Shown piece by piece: positions 14,901 to 22,075 of a stretch of DNA of 29,165 bases (its first letter is position 1; each line of letters opens with the position of its first letter). Source of the DNA: Kitasatospora phosalacinea (GTDB lineage Bacteria; Actinomycetota; Actinomycetes; Streptomycetales; Streptomycetaceae); the NCBI RefSeq assembly GCF_000716545.1, contig NZ_JNWZ01000085.1:1-29165 (forward strand), written 5' to 3'. The notes below the pieces were generated by a model that was given only the letters and a program-made list of their open reading frames with translations, was not told where the DNA came from and ran no database searches. The position numbers and the translations under genes are program-made.

Positions 14901-15868
14901 GTGACTCGATGGAGTCCGAGATCGGCCGCAAGGCCGCCGCGAACGTCCCGCCGATCCCGGGCCGCGGCCTGACCGCCGACCAGCTGCACTTCCTGTCCGG
15001 CCTGCCCCGGATCGACGGCTCCAGCGAGACCGCGGACCTGGTGGACGGCGTGACCGGCCTGGTCTCCCAGGTCAACGCGGCCTGGTCGGGCCCCCGGGCC
15101 CCGCAGGTGCGCATGCTGCCGCCGGTGCTGGACGGCCACTCGCTGCCCAAGGGCTTCGAGCACCCGGAACTGGGTGTCGCGTTCGGTGTCGACGAGGTCG
15201 AGCTGGCGCCGGTGTTCGTCAACTTCGAGACCGACCCGCTGTTCGTCGTCTTCGGCGAGAGCGAGTCCGGCAAGTCGGCGCTGCTGCGGATGCTGATCAA
15301 GCAGATCACCGAGCGGTACACCCCGGACCAGGCGGGCATCGTGGTCGGCGACTTCCGCCGCTCGCTGCTCGGCGTGGTGCCGCCGGAGTACCTGGTGGAG
15401 TACGCGGCCGCCGCGCCCGCCATGTCGGCGATCGTGGAGATGCTGCGCGGGGCCTGCGGGCGCCGCCTGCCCGGCCCGGACGTCACGCCGGAGCAGCTGC
15501 GCAACCGCAGCTGGTACACCGGCAAGGACATGTTCGTGATCGTGGACGACTACGAGCTGGTCGCCACCCAGTCGGGCAACCCGATGGCGCCGCTGGCGGA
15601 GTTCCTGCCGTTCGCGCGCGACATCGGCCTGCGCCTGATCGTCGCCCGCAACGCGGGCGGCGCCGGCCGCTCGCTGTTCGAGCCGGTGATGCAGCGCATG
15701 CGCGAGCTGGGCGGCCAGGGCGTGCTGCTCTCCGGCGACAAGGGCGAGGGCGCGCTGCTCGGCACGGTCAAGCCGCAGCCGCTGCCGCCGGGCCGCGGCG
15801 TGTTCGTCTCCCGCCGGATCCAGGCGGGCCAGACGGTGCAGACGGGCTGGCTGCCGACGCAGGTCTAG
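11915..15868 (+). CDS. eccC: Type VII secretion ATPase EccC (fused EccCa-EccCb)
   Basis: EccC is the FtsK/SpoIIIE-type motor that recognises Esx substrates and powers ESX secretion. The 1317-aa protein has two membrane segments near residues 37-85, a DUF domain, then three P-loop ATPase domains. Walker A motifs are GATGSGKS (473-480), GGPRSGKS (829-836) and GESESGKS (1114-1121). The Walker B positions are MIIDE (583-587), FLFIDGW (935-941, no glutamate after the aspartate) and FVIVDDY (1207-1213). Domain 1 thus looks catalytically complete, while domains 2 and 3 look regulatory or substrate-binding, as known for EccC proteins. It is a single chain rather than the split Ca/Cb form of mycobacterial ESX-1. 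ATG 11915 (MSTVTVKRPPRAF) has GAGGTGG upstream. An 18-bp terminator stem follows. Confidence 0.97.
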   Translation: MSTVTVKRPPRAFPPAVSEEPVELVPPPELPRGGGEDWLMTLMPMLGMGGSAAFLFQGGQGPMKMMGVLMIASTAAMAVAQIVRARKGGSAATSDERRDYLKYLQQKRREVRRTAERQRGALLFTHPEPDQLWSVVAEGRRLWERRPTDADFAQIRVGLGPLQLSTPLVAPQTAPMDELEPLAAEAMGTFIKTHGTLQDLPLAVSLRAFYHITVCGDPDSVYGNVRAMVAQLATLHSPEDLMIGVAAAPGAVEEWEWAKWLPHTQHRKESDGAGSRRLIASGLGELEELLANELAGRKGFSRDSTPTPDQPHLVVIMDGASVPVDSVIAGPEGVQGVTVIEVVPGDLDEPNGHLVITVGKDSLLLEAASGASYPGTPDTLSAWQSEALARQLAPFRASAGGDDSDPSLVSMDFTEMMHTGDPGSFDPTRHWRPKPIREKLRVPLGVGSNGEYVWLDIKEASLEGMGPHGMCVGATGSGKSEVLRTIVLALAVTHSSEVLNLVLADFKGGATFAGMSEMPHTAAVITNLEGEATLIDRMRDAIEGEMNRRQELLRAAGNYANINEYERARAAGAPLDPLPSLLMIIDEFSELLTAKPDFIELFIQIGRIGRSLGMHMLLASQRLEEGKLRGLDTFLSYRLGLRTFSAAESRAAIGVPDAYHLPPIPGVGYLKFGSDVMERFRAAYVSGKYRAPGAQRAVGGRVVTAQPVLFTAAEVEVVEPEVEILPELPEEEEKDEALLDTMLDVFVQRMIGQGPPAHQVWLPPLDAPPSMDSLLEPLQVSPDRGLTPAAVRQGNLVVPVGIVDKPRDQRRDVMYLDYSGAAGHGMIVGGPRSGKSTMVRTIVAGFSVTHTPVETQFYLLDFGGGGFGSLADLPHVGGVAGRLDVEKVRRMISEVHGVLNRREELFRSTGIDTITTYRSRRAAGQLPDEQFGDVFLFIDGWLTFKQEFEVLEPVIADIVQRGLGYGVHVVITAARYAEVRPALKDQLQNRVELKLGDSMESEIGRKAAANVPPIPGRGLTADQLHFLSGLPRIDGSSETADLVDGVTGLVSQVNAAWSGPRAPQVRMLPPVLDGHSLPKGFEHPELGVAFGVDEVELAPVFVNFETDPLFVVFGESESGKSALLRMLIKQITERYTPDQAGIVVGDFRRSLLGVVPPEYLVEYAAAAPAMSAIVEMLRGACGRRLPGPDVTPEQLRNRSWYTGKDMFVIVDDYELVATQSGNPMAPLAEFLPFARDIGLRLIVARNAGGAGRSLFEPVMQRMRELGGQGVLLSGDKGEGALLGTVKPQPLPPGRGVFVSRRIQAGQTVQTGWLPTQV

Positions 15869-15893
15869 CGCGGACGCCGTTCACGCACGGTGA

Positions 15894-15933
15894 CCGAAAG
15901 GGCCGGGCTCCGGAAGGAGCCCGGCCCTTTCGG
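15894..15933 (+). terminator. Terminator hairpin after eccC
   Basis: A perfect 18-bp stem (15894-15911 with 15916-15933) with GGAA loop begins 26 bases after the eccC stop. The stability and position make this a confident terminator despite the lack of a U-tract. It separates eccC from the permease transcription unit. Confidence 0.85.
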
Positions 15934-16153
15934 CACCCCGGAGCCGGAACGGTGCCATAACGTTATCTTCCGATTTTCTCGGTTCTCCTTCGGTTCCCGC
16001 ACCCCGTCCCGGCTGCTCAGCGGCCTTTTCGGCCCAGCAGCGCAGTACGGCACCCCGCCTTGGAATCGGGCGTGACCCAGCCCACTTCACCTTCGATTCA
16101 AGCGCAGTTCACCGGAGTTGACACTACGGAAACATACGCCTCGCACGCCTGGA
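15934..16153 (+). other. AT-richer gap before the permease leader
   Basis: This gene-free part of the 471-base gap between eccC and the permease is less GC-rich than its surroundings. It contains the 10-base palindrome ATAACGTTAT (15957-15966) and the small hairpin CCGATTTTCTCGG nearby. A perfect TTGACA occurs at 16118-16123, but no TAnnnT lies at 16-18 bases from it, so I cannot place a promoter with confidence. Confidence 0.4.
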
Positions 16154-16304
16154 GGCTGCGTTCCGCAGGCGAAACCGCCTTACGACAACGGAATCCGCAG
16201 CCGATCGCGCGTTGACTGGGCCAATGCACCCAGGCAACCTGGCGAGCCGGGAGCGAAGCAGAAACCACACCGCGAGACCGTGCTTCGGAGGCGATACCGC
16301 TCCC
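16154..16304 (+). ncRNA. Folded 5' leader of the APC permease (candidate cis-regulatory RNA)
   Basis: Three consecutive stem systems are visible. First, GGCTGCG-TTCCG (16154-16165) pairs with CGGAA-CGCAGCC (16189-16202, 2-base bulge) and encloses a GGCG/CGCC hairpin with tetraloop AAAC (16168-16179). Second, CCAGG/CCTGG (16230-16242) closes a 3-base loop. Third, GGGAGCG (16249-16255) pairs with CGCTCCC (16298-16304) around an inner AAGCA/TGCTT stem (16256-16260 with 16281-16285). The structure ends about 35 bases before the permease ATG. I do not recognise a known riboswitch core in it. Confidence 0.4.
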
Positions 16305-16339
16305 ACCCCCACACCGCCGTTCAGTGGATCGGATGCCCC

Positions 16340-17743
16340 ATGACCGACACGCTCCCCCCGCAGGTAGCAGCCCCCGCCGCGGGGGATACCGCGGGCAGCC
16401 CCAAGAAGCTCGCCCGTTCGCTCGGTGTCGTGGGCGGCACCCTGCTCACGCTCTCCTGCGTGACCCCGGCCTCCTCACTCTTCGTGATCGTCCCGGAGCT
16501 CTTCAACTCGCTCGGCACCTTCACCCTGATGTCGATCCTGATCGGCACGGTCATCTGCGTCGCCGTGGCGTTCTGCTACTCCGAGCTCGGCACCCTGGTG
16601 CCCTCGGCGGGCGGCGAGTACGCCATGGTCGGCACCCTGGCCGGCAAGTTCACCGGCTGGCTGGTGTTCATCCAGTCGCTGATCGTGGTGATGATCGTGC
16701 CCTCACTGATCGCCATGGGCACCGCCGACTACCTGGAACCGATCATCCACCTGGACCCGAAGTGGGCCGGCGCCGCGGTGATGCTCGCGGCCACCGTGGC
16801 CGGTCTGCTGGACCTGCGGGCCAACGCCTGGATCACCGGCATCTTCCTGGTGCTGGAGGTCGTCGCCTGCGCCGTGGTCGCCTTCCTCGGCTTCGGCCAC
16901 TCCCAGCGCGGCGTGAGCAGCATGCTGCACGGCTCGGTCACCGACGCCGCCGGCGCCACCGGCGGGGTGGGCTTCTCGGTGATCCTGGCCGCGATGGGCA
17001 CCGCGCTCTTCGTCACCCAGGGCTTCTCCACCGCGATCTACCTCTCCGAGGAGCTGGAGGACCCGCGCAAGAACGTCGCCCGCACCGTGCTGTGGACGCT
17101 GGGCCTGTCCGCCGCCGTCATCCTGATCCCGGTCGCCGCGATCACCGTGGGCGCCCCCGACCTGAAGGCGCTCAGCGAGGGCGACATCTCCTCGCTGGTG
17201 ATCGGCTGGAGCAACAGCGGCGTCGGCACCTTCATCAGCCTGTGCATCGCGCTGGCGATCGTCAACGCCGGCATCGTGATGGTCATCCAGAACTCCCGGG
17301 TGCTGTTCGCCTCCGGCCGCGACAAGGCGTGGCCGGAGCCGGTGAACCGGGCCTTCGGCACCCTCAACAAGTTCAGCGCCCCGTGGATCTCCACCCTGGC
17401 GGTCGGCATCCCCGGCGCCGCGCTCTGCTTCGTCGGCCAGGGCCTGCTGACCAACATCACCGGTGTCGCGGTCGCCGCGCTCTACCTGCTGGTCGCCGTC
17501 GGCGCGCTGTTCTCCCGCCGCGGCCACCACAAGGGCGCCGCGGCCTGGCGCCAGCCGCTGTGGCCCGCGCTGCCGATCCTGGTGATCGTGGCCCTGGCCT
17601 ACGTCCTGACCCAGCTCGACCACACCGCGCTGTGGTGGACGCTCGGCATCACCGCCGCGGCCAGCCTCTACTGGGCGCTCTACCTGCGGCCCCGCCCGGA
17701 GACCCGCTGGGTCATCACCCTCCCCGAGGACGAGCGCGCCTGA
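16340..17743 (+). CDS. APC superfamily (amino acid-type) permease
   Basis: This 467-aa protein has about twelve hydrophobic segments and the APC-family hallmark after TM6: GFSTAIYLSEELEDPRKNVA, an acidic pair followed by the DPRKN turn. The N-terminal glycine-rich TM1 and the SAGGEYAMVG segment after TM2 also fit amino acid or amine permeases. The substrate cannot be read from the sequence. ATG 16340 (MTDTLPPQVAAP) gives a short hydrophilic tail before TM1; an upstream frame to 16118 is poorly protein-like and covers the folded leader. The Shine-Dalgarno is weak (GGATCGG). It sits between eccC and mycP with terminators on both sides, so it is its own transcription unit within the type VII locus. 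Confidence 0.92.
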   Translation: MTDTLPPQVAAPAAGDTAGSPKKLARSLGVVGGTLLTLSCVTPASSLFVIVPELFNSLGTFTLMSILIGTVICVAVAFCYSELGTLVPSAGGEYAMVGTLAGKFTGWLVFIQSLIVVMIVPSLIAMGTADYLEPIIHLDPKWAGAAVMLAATVAGLLDLRANAWITGIFLVLEVVACAVVAFLGFGHSQRGVSSMLHGSVTDAAGATGGVGFSVILAAMGTALFVTQGFSTAIYLSEELEDPRKNVARTVLWTLGLSAAVILIPVAAITVGAPDLKALSEGDISSLVIGWSNSGVGTFISLCIALAIVNAGIVMVIQNSRVLFASGRDKAWPEPVNRAFGTLNKFSAPWISTLAVGIPGAALCFVGQGLLTNITGVAVAALYLLVAVGALFSRRGHHKGAAAWRQPLWPALPILVIVALAYVLTQLDHTALWWTLGITAAASLYWALYLRPRPETRWVITLPEDERA

Positions 17744-17792
17744 CCCCCGCGGGCCGCTCCCGCGTCGGCCCCCGCCCGGTCCCCGAGACCGC

Positions 17793-17828
17793 GCGGGGGC
17801 CGGCCCCTTCTCCGGGACCGGCCCCCGC
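17793..17828. terminator. Bidirectional terminator between the permease and mycP
   Basis: GCGGGGGCCGG (17793-17803) and CCGGCCCCCGC (17818-17828) form an 11-bp stem in the 121-base gap between two convergent genes. It starts 50 bases after the permease stop and 37 bases after the mycP stop on the other strand, so it can serve both. Confidence 0.65.
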
Positions 17829-17864
17829 CCGACGGGCCCGGCCCGACGCAGCGCGCGCGGCGCG

Positions 17865-19241
17865 TCAGCCGTGCCGGCTGCGGCGGCGGCCCATGTCGCG
17901 GGCGACGACCGAGCCGCCGGCCAGCCCCGCCACCACCAGGGCGCCGATGCCCAGCACGAAGGTGCCGGTGCGGCGGTCCCGATCGGCCTGGGTCTCCTCC
18001 AGCCCGAGCGGCTGCGCGACCAGCGGCACGGCGTCCAGCTTGGTCGACGGGTCCGGGTGCGGCGACTCGGACGGGCCGGGCACGGTGGCGTACTCCACGG
18101 CCTTCACCGGGTCGACCACGCCCCAGCCGATGTACTTGTTGGCACCGTGCTCGGTGCGCTGCGCGGTCTGCTCGATCACCGTGCGGATCTGCTGGGCCTT
18201 CCAGGTCGGGTGCATGCCCTTGAGGATGGCCGCCAGGCCCGCGACGTACGGGGCGGAGAAGCTGGTGCCGTTGTCGGTGCACTGGCCGTGCCCCGGGACG
18301 GTGGAGAGCATGTCGACGCCGGGCGCGGCCACGTCCACGAAGTCGCCGTACTGGGAGAACGAGGCCCGCTCGTTGTTGCGGTCGGAGGCGCCCACGGCGA
18401 GCACCCACGAGTAGGCGGCCGGGTAGGTCGCACCCTCGCCGCCGTCGTTGCCCGAGGAGGCGACCACCACCACGTCGCGCCGCTCGGCCTCCTTCAGCGC
18501 CGCGGTGAGGTTCGACGCGTCCGGGAAGGACGGGTTGTCGAGGTCCGCCGACTGCGTCTTGCTCGGGTCGTTCTGGATCCGGACGTCCTGCGAGATGTTG
18601 ATGACCTCGGCGCCCTTGGCGACCGCCTCGCTGATCGCCTCGGCCAGGGTCTTGACGCTGCCGTGGCCCTCGGCGTCGTTCTGCCGGATGGACAGGATGG
18701 TCGCGTCCTTGGCCAGGCCGACGAAGCCGATGCCCGGCTTCTGGGCGGCCGCGATGATGCCGGCCACCTTGGTGCCGTGGCCGACCTTGTCGGTCAGGCT
18801 GTTGCCCTCGGGGCGCTGCTGGCCCTCCGGGGGGTTCTCGCCCAGGAGGTCCCGGCCGCCCTGCACCTTGCCGGCCAGCTGCGGGTTGTTGGCGTCCACC
18901 CCGGTGTCGATGACGGCGACCGTGACGTCGCGGCCGGTCCGGTTGCCCGGGTCGTCGCCCGGGGTGCCGCCGCTCGGGGACGCGCTGGGCTTGCCGCCGG
19001 GCCGCTGGTCCTCGCCCCACAGCTCGCTGAGGAACACCCGCTGCAGCGCCCACGGCTTGGACACCACGTCCTGCTCGATCGGGAAGTTGCAGTCACCCGC
19101 CGCGGCGAGCGACAGCGCCGCCCGGGAGGCGTCGCCGCCCGCGGGGGCGGGCTCGGCCCAGGCCGGGCCGGCGGCGGCCGAACCGATCACCCCGAGCACC
19201 AGCAGCACCGCACCGGCCCGGCGCAACGATCCTGACGACAC
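17865..19241 (-). CDS. mycP: Mycosin, type VII secretion-associated subtilisin-like protease
   Basis: MycP is the S8 protease anchored outside the membrane beside the ESX complex, needed for its stability and for processing some substrates. The 458-aa protein has a Sec signal peptide with a probable cut after AWA (residue 29). The catalytic triad is D112 (VAVIDTGVD), H155 (VGHGTKVAG) and S327 (NGTSFSAP), with oxyanion N265 (SSGND). A C-terminal membrane helix (about 430-452) is followed by basic residues. Cys51 and Cys321 are the only cysteines I noted in the extracellular part. I prefer GTG 19241, which has GGTGGAG five bases upstream; GTG 19259 with GGTGGA is a possible alternative adding six residues. 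It is downstream of the two esx genes on the same strand. Confidence 0.95.
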   Translation of the reverse strand: MSSGSLRRAGAVLLVLGVIGSAAAGPAWAEPAPAGGDASRAALSLAAAGDCNFPIEQDVVSKPWALQRVFLSELWGEDQRPGGKPSASPSGGTPGDDPGNRTGRDVTVAVIDTGVDANNPQLAGKVQGGRDLLGENPPEGQQRPEGNSLTDKVGHGTKVAGIIAAAQKPGIGFVGLAKDATILSIRQNDAEGHGSVKTLAEAISEAVAKGAEVINISQDVRIQNDPSKTQSADLDNPSFPDASNLTAALKEAERRDVVVVASSGNDGGEGATYPAAYSWVLAVGASDRNNERASFSQYGDFVDVAAPGVDMLSTVPGHGQCTDNGTSFSAPYVAGLAAILKGMHPTWKAQQIRTVIEQTAQRTEHGANKYIGWGVVDPVKAVEYATVPGPSESPHPDPSTKLDAVPLVAQPLGLEETQADRDRRTGTFVLGIGALVVAGLAGGSVVARDMGRRRSRHG

Positions 19242-19309
19242 CTCTGCTCCACCCCTCACTGCGTTCCACCCGTGTTCCGCTCACCGTGCCGCCCCGTGCG
19301 GCGCGCGAA

Positions 19310-19336
19310 GGGCGGGCGCCCTGAGGACGCCCGCCC
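19310..19336 (-). terminator. Hairpin between the second esx gene and mycP
   Basis: GGGCGGGCG (19310-19318) and CGCCCGCCC (19328-19336) form a 9-bp stem with a 9-base loop, 52 bases after the esx stop and about 70 bases before mycP. As a partial terminator or 3' stabiliser it would let the small Esx proteins be made in excess over the protease. Confidence 0.5.
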
Positions 19337-19387
19337 GTGTCAAGCACTGCCGTGCCGGTTCCCCCGTGCCGTTTCCGGCCCGCCGGG

Positions 19388-19678
19388 TCAGGCGCCCCAG
19401 ATGCCCGCGTTCGCGCTCTCGGTCTGCTGGTAGCTCTGCGCGGCGTTGTCCAGCGCGGAGGCGATCCGGCCGAGGACCTGCTGCAGGTCCGCCGCCTTGG
19501 CGTCCCACTGGGCCTGCCGGGCCTGGTAGCCCTGCTGAGCCGCACCCTCCCAGCTGGAGGCGATGCGCTGGACGCCCGCCTTCAGGTCGTCCAGCTGGCT
19601 CTGGATACGAGCGGCGGTCTGCCGGACCTCGGAGCTCGCGTTCTGGATGGTCTGGAAATTGACGAGAATGCCGGACAT
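19388..19678 (-). CDS. WXG100 family protein (Esx), second of the pair
   Basis: This 96-aa protein is a small helical hairpin of the type exported by type VII systems. The turn motif W-x-G is WEG (W43-E44-G45), and the C-terminal export signal YxxxD/E is YQQTE (Y83-E87). Size and motif spacing match the family. ATG 19678 (MSGILVNFQT) is preceded by GGGGAGAG at good distance; an upstream extension to 19726 is rejected. It lies 75 bases after the first esx gene, with a short hairpin between. Together they should form the Esx heterodimer. Which is EsxA and which EsxB cannot be settled from the sequence alone. Confidence 0.96.
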   Translation of the reverse strand: MSGILVNFQTIQNASSEVRQTAARIQSQLDDLKAGVQRIASSWEGAAQQGYQARQAQWDAKAADLQQVLGRIASALDNAAQSYQQTESANAGIWGA

Positions 19679-19707
19679 TGATCTCTCCCCTTCGATGGAT
19701 TCACGGC

Positions 19708-19724
19708 GCGCCCGAAAGGGGCGC
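19708..19724 (-). other. Short hairpin between the two esx genes
   Basis: GCGCCC (19708-19713) and GGGCGC (19719-19724) form a 6-bp stem with a 5-base loop, midway in the 75-base gap between the esx genes. It may be an mRNA stabiliser or processing site; it is too weak to be a strong terminator. Confidence 0.35.
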
Positions 19725-19753
19725 AAAGTGGTTGGTGGTACGAGCTACCGGCG

Positions 19754-20053
19754 TCAGCCGATGCCACCGACCGCAGCGCGCTGCTCCTCTTCGGTCATCG
19801 AGTAGGCCTTCGTGGTCGCCTCGATGGCCTGACGGATCTCGTCCAGGATCTTGTTGAGCGCGACGGCGTCGTCGTTGAACTGCGTCTGCATCTGCTGGTA
19901 CGCGGACGCGGCCGCGCCCTTCCAGCCCGAAGCGATCTCCGAGACCAGGGTGTTGAGACGGTTGATCTCGCCCTGGACCTGCTGGTTGACCTCGCCGATG
20001 CGGTTCGCGAAGGCGGTCATTTCCTCCGCGGTCGTCGTGAACTGACCTGCCAT
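19754..20053 (-). CDS. WXG100 family protein (Esx), first of the pair
   Basis: This 99-aa protein has W-x-G as WKG (W44-K45-G46) between two amphipathic helices, and the C-terminal YxxxD/E as YSMTE (Y84-E88) followed by more acidic residues. ATG 20053 (MAGQFTTTAEEM) has GGTGGA five bases upstream; a longer frame to 20212 crosses the promoter region and is rejected. It is the first gene after a good vegetative promoter and is followed by the second esx gene, so both are probably on one abundant transcript. Export as a dimer through EccC/EccD is expected from the family. Confidence 0.96.
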   Translation of the reverse strand: MAGQFTTTAEEMTAFANRIGEVNQQVQGEINRLNTLVSEIASGWKGAAASAYQQMQTQFNDDAVALNKILDEIRQAIEATTKAYSMTEEEQRAAVGGIG

Positions 20054-20141
20054 GATCCACCGTCCCCCATGAGACAGACTACGTCCGGACACCCCTGTGG
20101 CGAACGTCCGTACGGGCACCACCGGTGTGGTGCTCTGAAGC

Positions 20142-20170
20142 ACTGTAACGGCCAACTGCTGTGCGCCCAA
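20142..20170 (-). promoter_or_regulatory. Promoter of the esx pair
   Basis: The minus strand reads TTGGGC (20170-20165), a 17-base spacer and TACAGT (20147-20142), a fair match to TTGAC-N17-TAnnnT. Predicted transcription would start near 20135, leaving a leader of about 80 bases before the first esx gene. It lies in the 180-base gap after eccB, so the esx genes need not depend on eccB transcription. Confidence 0.5.
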
Positions 20171-20233
20171 CACCGGGCAGCGGGTAGTTACCAGACCATG
20201 ACACTGGACCACCGCACCCCGGGTGACGATCCG

Positions 20234-21826
20234 TCAGGCGTTCTGAGCCTGAAGTGCGGAGTTGGTGTTGAGCACCGGGCCGGCCGGGACCAGCTTGGAC
20301 CAGGCCAGCGGGACGCGGGGCGGCAGGACGTCCTTGTAACCGAGCCGCGCCTGCGCCTCGTTGGTGTTGTTCTGCTTGCCCGGCTCGGGCGAGGCGGTGG
20401 CCGTGCCGGAGGCGCCGTCGTTGTTGGCGGGCAGCGAGTAGCGCAGGCCGGAGTCGGTGATCAGGAAGTCGCTGCCGGAGGAGGCCGCCTGGGCGTCCGT
20501 GCCGAGCGTGTCGCCCTCCACCGCGCGGTACAGCAGGCCGTGGCCGGGCGTCACGTGGGCGCTGACCGAGCCCGAGGTGACCTGCGCCGGGTAGTCGGTG
20601 TGCGCCCAGACCGTGCGCTTGATGCCGCCCTTGTCGTCGGCGCCGGCGAAGGTGGAGCAGATCACCGTGCGGGTGCCCTTGTCACCGACGTTGACGGCCT
20701 GCTGCTTGTAGCCCGGCAGGTCCTTGGACAGCCCCATCATGTCCTTGACGGTCTTGGGCTCCAGCTTGCTGATGTCGGCGGCGCCGACCTCCTCGATGGT
20801 CGGCGCGCCGCCCTCGGGGTAGGCGCCCTGCGTCGCCGGGTCGGTGCGCATCATCTGCGCCTGGAACTCGGTGATCTGGTACAGCTTGTTCTCGCCGACC
20901 GCGTAGTACGCGCCCTGGAAGGTCAGCAGCCGGCCGACCCGCCTCTGGGCCTGGTTCGACAGCTCCAGCCTGGAGGGGCCGGACTGCTTGGCGGTGCGGA
21001 GGCTCTCGATCCGCGGGAACTCCACCGGGTCGCCGACCGCCAGCGTGTCCAGCCACTCCTTGGTGACCTGCTGCGGCTTGACGTCCGGGCCGCTCAGCGC
21101 CCTCAGCAGGTCCTTGCGGTCCTTGTCCTCCATGTCCCGCTTGCCCAGGGCGTGCTTGAAGCCCCTGGAGTCGACCAGGTAGATGGAGCCGTCGGCGTTG
21201 CCGCCGTTCACCCGCGGCTCCTGGACCAGCAGCATCTGGTTCTCGTTGAGCACCTTGTCCGGCGCCTCCAGGTTCTTCTTGTCCTGCCCGGCGGCGATGA
21301 ACACCGACTGGCCGACCGTCGCCTGCAGGTTGTCCTTGCCCTGCTTGTCGCACACCGACCAGTCCTTGGCCTCGCCGGCGTCCCCCTTCGAGGGCAGCTT
21401 GTCCGGGGCGTACGGGATGCCGATGGTGGCGCCGCGCCGCGGGTAGCCGTCCAGCACGTTGTCGGCGACGGTCTGCACGGTGGCGCTCTCCGACAGCACC
21501 AGCCGGGCCGAGGACATGTTCAGCACCTGGTGCAGGGTGGGCTCCTTGTTGGGCCCGTCGTTCAGGATCACGTAGCGGGTCGTCGAGGACTTGCCCTGGA
21601 TGATGAACTTGCCGCTGTCCCAGTTCGGCGGCGCGGCGGGCTTGAGCACGCCCCACATCCCGAAGCCCGCGACGACCACCGCGGCGACCACGAAGCTCGG
21701 CAGCACCGCGCGCAGCGGACGCGGCGCGTCCTCGTCGTTTCCGCCGCCGCCCGGCTGCAGGAAGGCCCCGACCATCCGCTTCCGGGCGAAGGTGTAGGCG
21801 TTCAGCTCGTCCCGGCGTGATGCCAT
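20234..21826 (-). CDS. eccB: Type VII secretion protein EccB
   Basis: EccB is a single-pass membrane component whose large extracytoplasmic domain dimerises on the outside of the ESX complex. The 530-aa product has a short cytoplasmic start (MASRRDELNAYTFARKRMVG, then AFLQP), which is the typical EccB N-terminus. One membrane helix follows (about residues 41-60), then a long external domain with repeated beta units such as QSVFIAAGQDKKNL and QMLLVQEPRVNGGNADGSIY. The cysteines in WSVCDKQG and VICSTFAG may form the conserved disulfide. ATG 21826 has GGGGA upstream. It is divergent from eccE across 249 bases and precedes the esx genes. Confidence 0.95.
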   Translation of the reverse strand: MASRRDELNAYTFARKRMVGAFLQPGGGGNDEDAPRPLRAVLPSFVVAAVVVAGFGMWGVLKPAAPPNWDSGKFIIQGKSSTTRYVILNDGPNKEPTLHQVLNMSSARLVLSESATVQTVADNVLDGYPRRGATIGIPYAPDKLPSKGDAGEAKDWSVCDKQGKDNLQATVGQSVFIAAGQDKKNLEAPDKVLNENQMLLVQEPRVNGGNADGSIYLVDSRGFKHALGKRDMEDKDRKDLLRALSGPDVKPQQVTKEWLDTLAVGDPVEFPRIESLRTAKQSGPSRLELSNQAQRRVGRLLTFQGAYYAVGENKLYQITEFQAQMMRTDPATQGAYPEGGAPTIEEVGAADISKLEPKTVKDMMGLSKDLPGYKQQAVNVGDKGTRTVICSTFAGADDKGGIKRTVWAHTDYPAQVTSGSVSAHVTPGHGLLYRAVEGDTLGTDAQAASSGSDFLITDSGLRYSLPANNDGASGTATASPEPGKQNNTNEAQARLGYKDVLPPRVPLAWSKLVPAGPVLNTNSALQAQNA

Positions 21827-22075
21827 GCTCGTCCCCGTCTCCCCTGTGTGACCCGCCCCGCGGGTGTCAACGCGCTTGTGCCGTCCGTTGAGTCTGCCAC
21901 CCGGCGGGCGACCCGCTCGGCCACCCCTCTACGATGCGGCAGCAGACGGTGAGTACGGTAACGGGTAGGCTCCTACGGTCCGCCATCCGGGCCGCCGACC
22001 CGGCCCCCGCCCGCGCTTTCCGGGCCCGCGGGGGGATCTGACGGGACATCTGAAGCAGAGAGGGCAATTCGGGGG
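21827..22075. promoter_or_regulatory. Divergent eccB-eccE promoter region
   Basis: This 249-base gap must drive eccB leftward and eccE rightward. On the minus strand a perfect TTGACA (21870-21865) lies 40 bases before eccB, but no TAnnnT lies at 16-18 bases. On the plus strand TAGGCT, inside the segment GTAACGGGTAGGCTCC (near 21958-21973), is a -10-like hexamer without a good -35. No coding potential is seen. Confidence 0.35.

Noticed and set aside
11522..15163. 1213-codon minus-strand frame opposite eccC
   Set aside because: Antisense shadow of a strongly conserved gene; the translated product has no domains and is His/Arg/Gly/Leu-rich.
16118..16123. TTGACA as a -35 box for the permease
   Set aside because: No TAnnnT hexamer lies 16-18 bases downstream, so no complete vegetative promoter can be drawn.
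16136..16304. Assignment of the permease leader to the c-di-AMP (ydaO) or T-box classes
   Set aside because: The GGGGTGAATC-like and GACAGCTNACCTCG-like cores of ydaO and the TGGNACCGCG core and stem-I motifs of T-boxes are not present; only partial resemblances exist.
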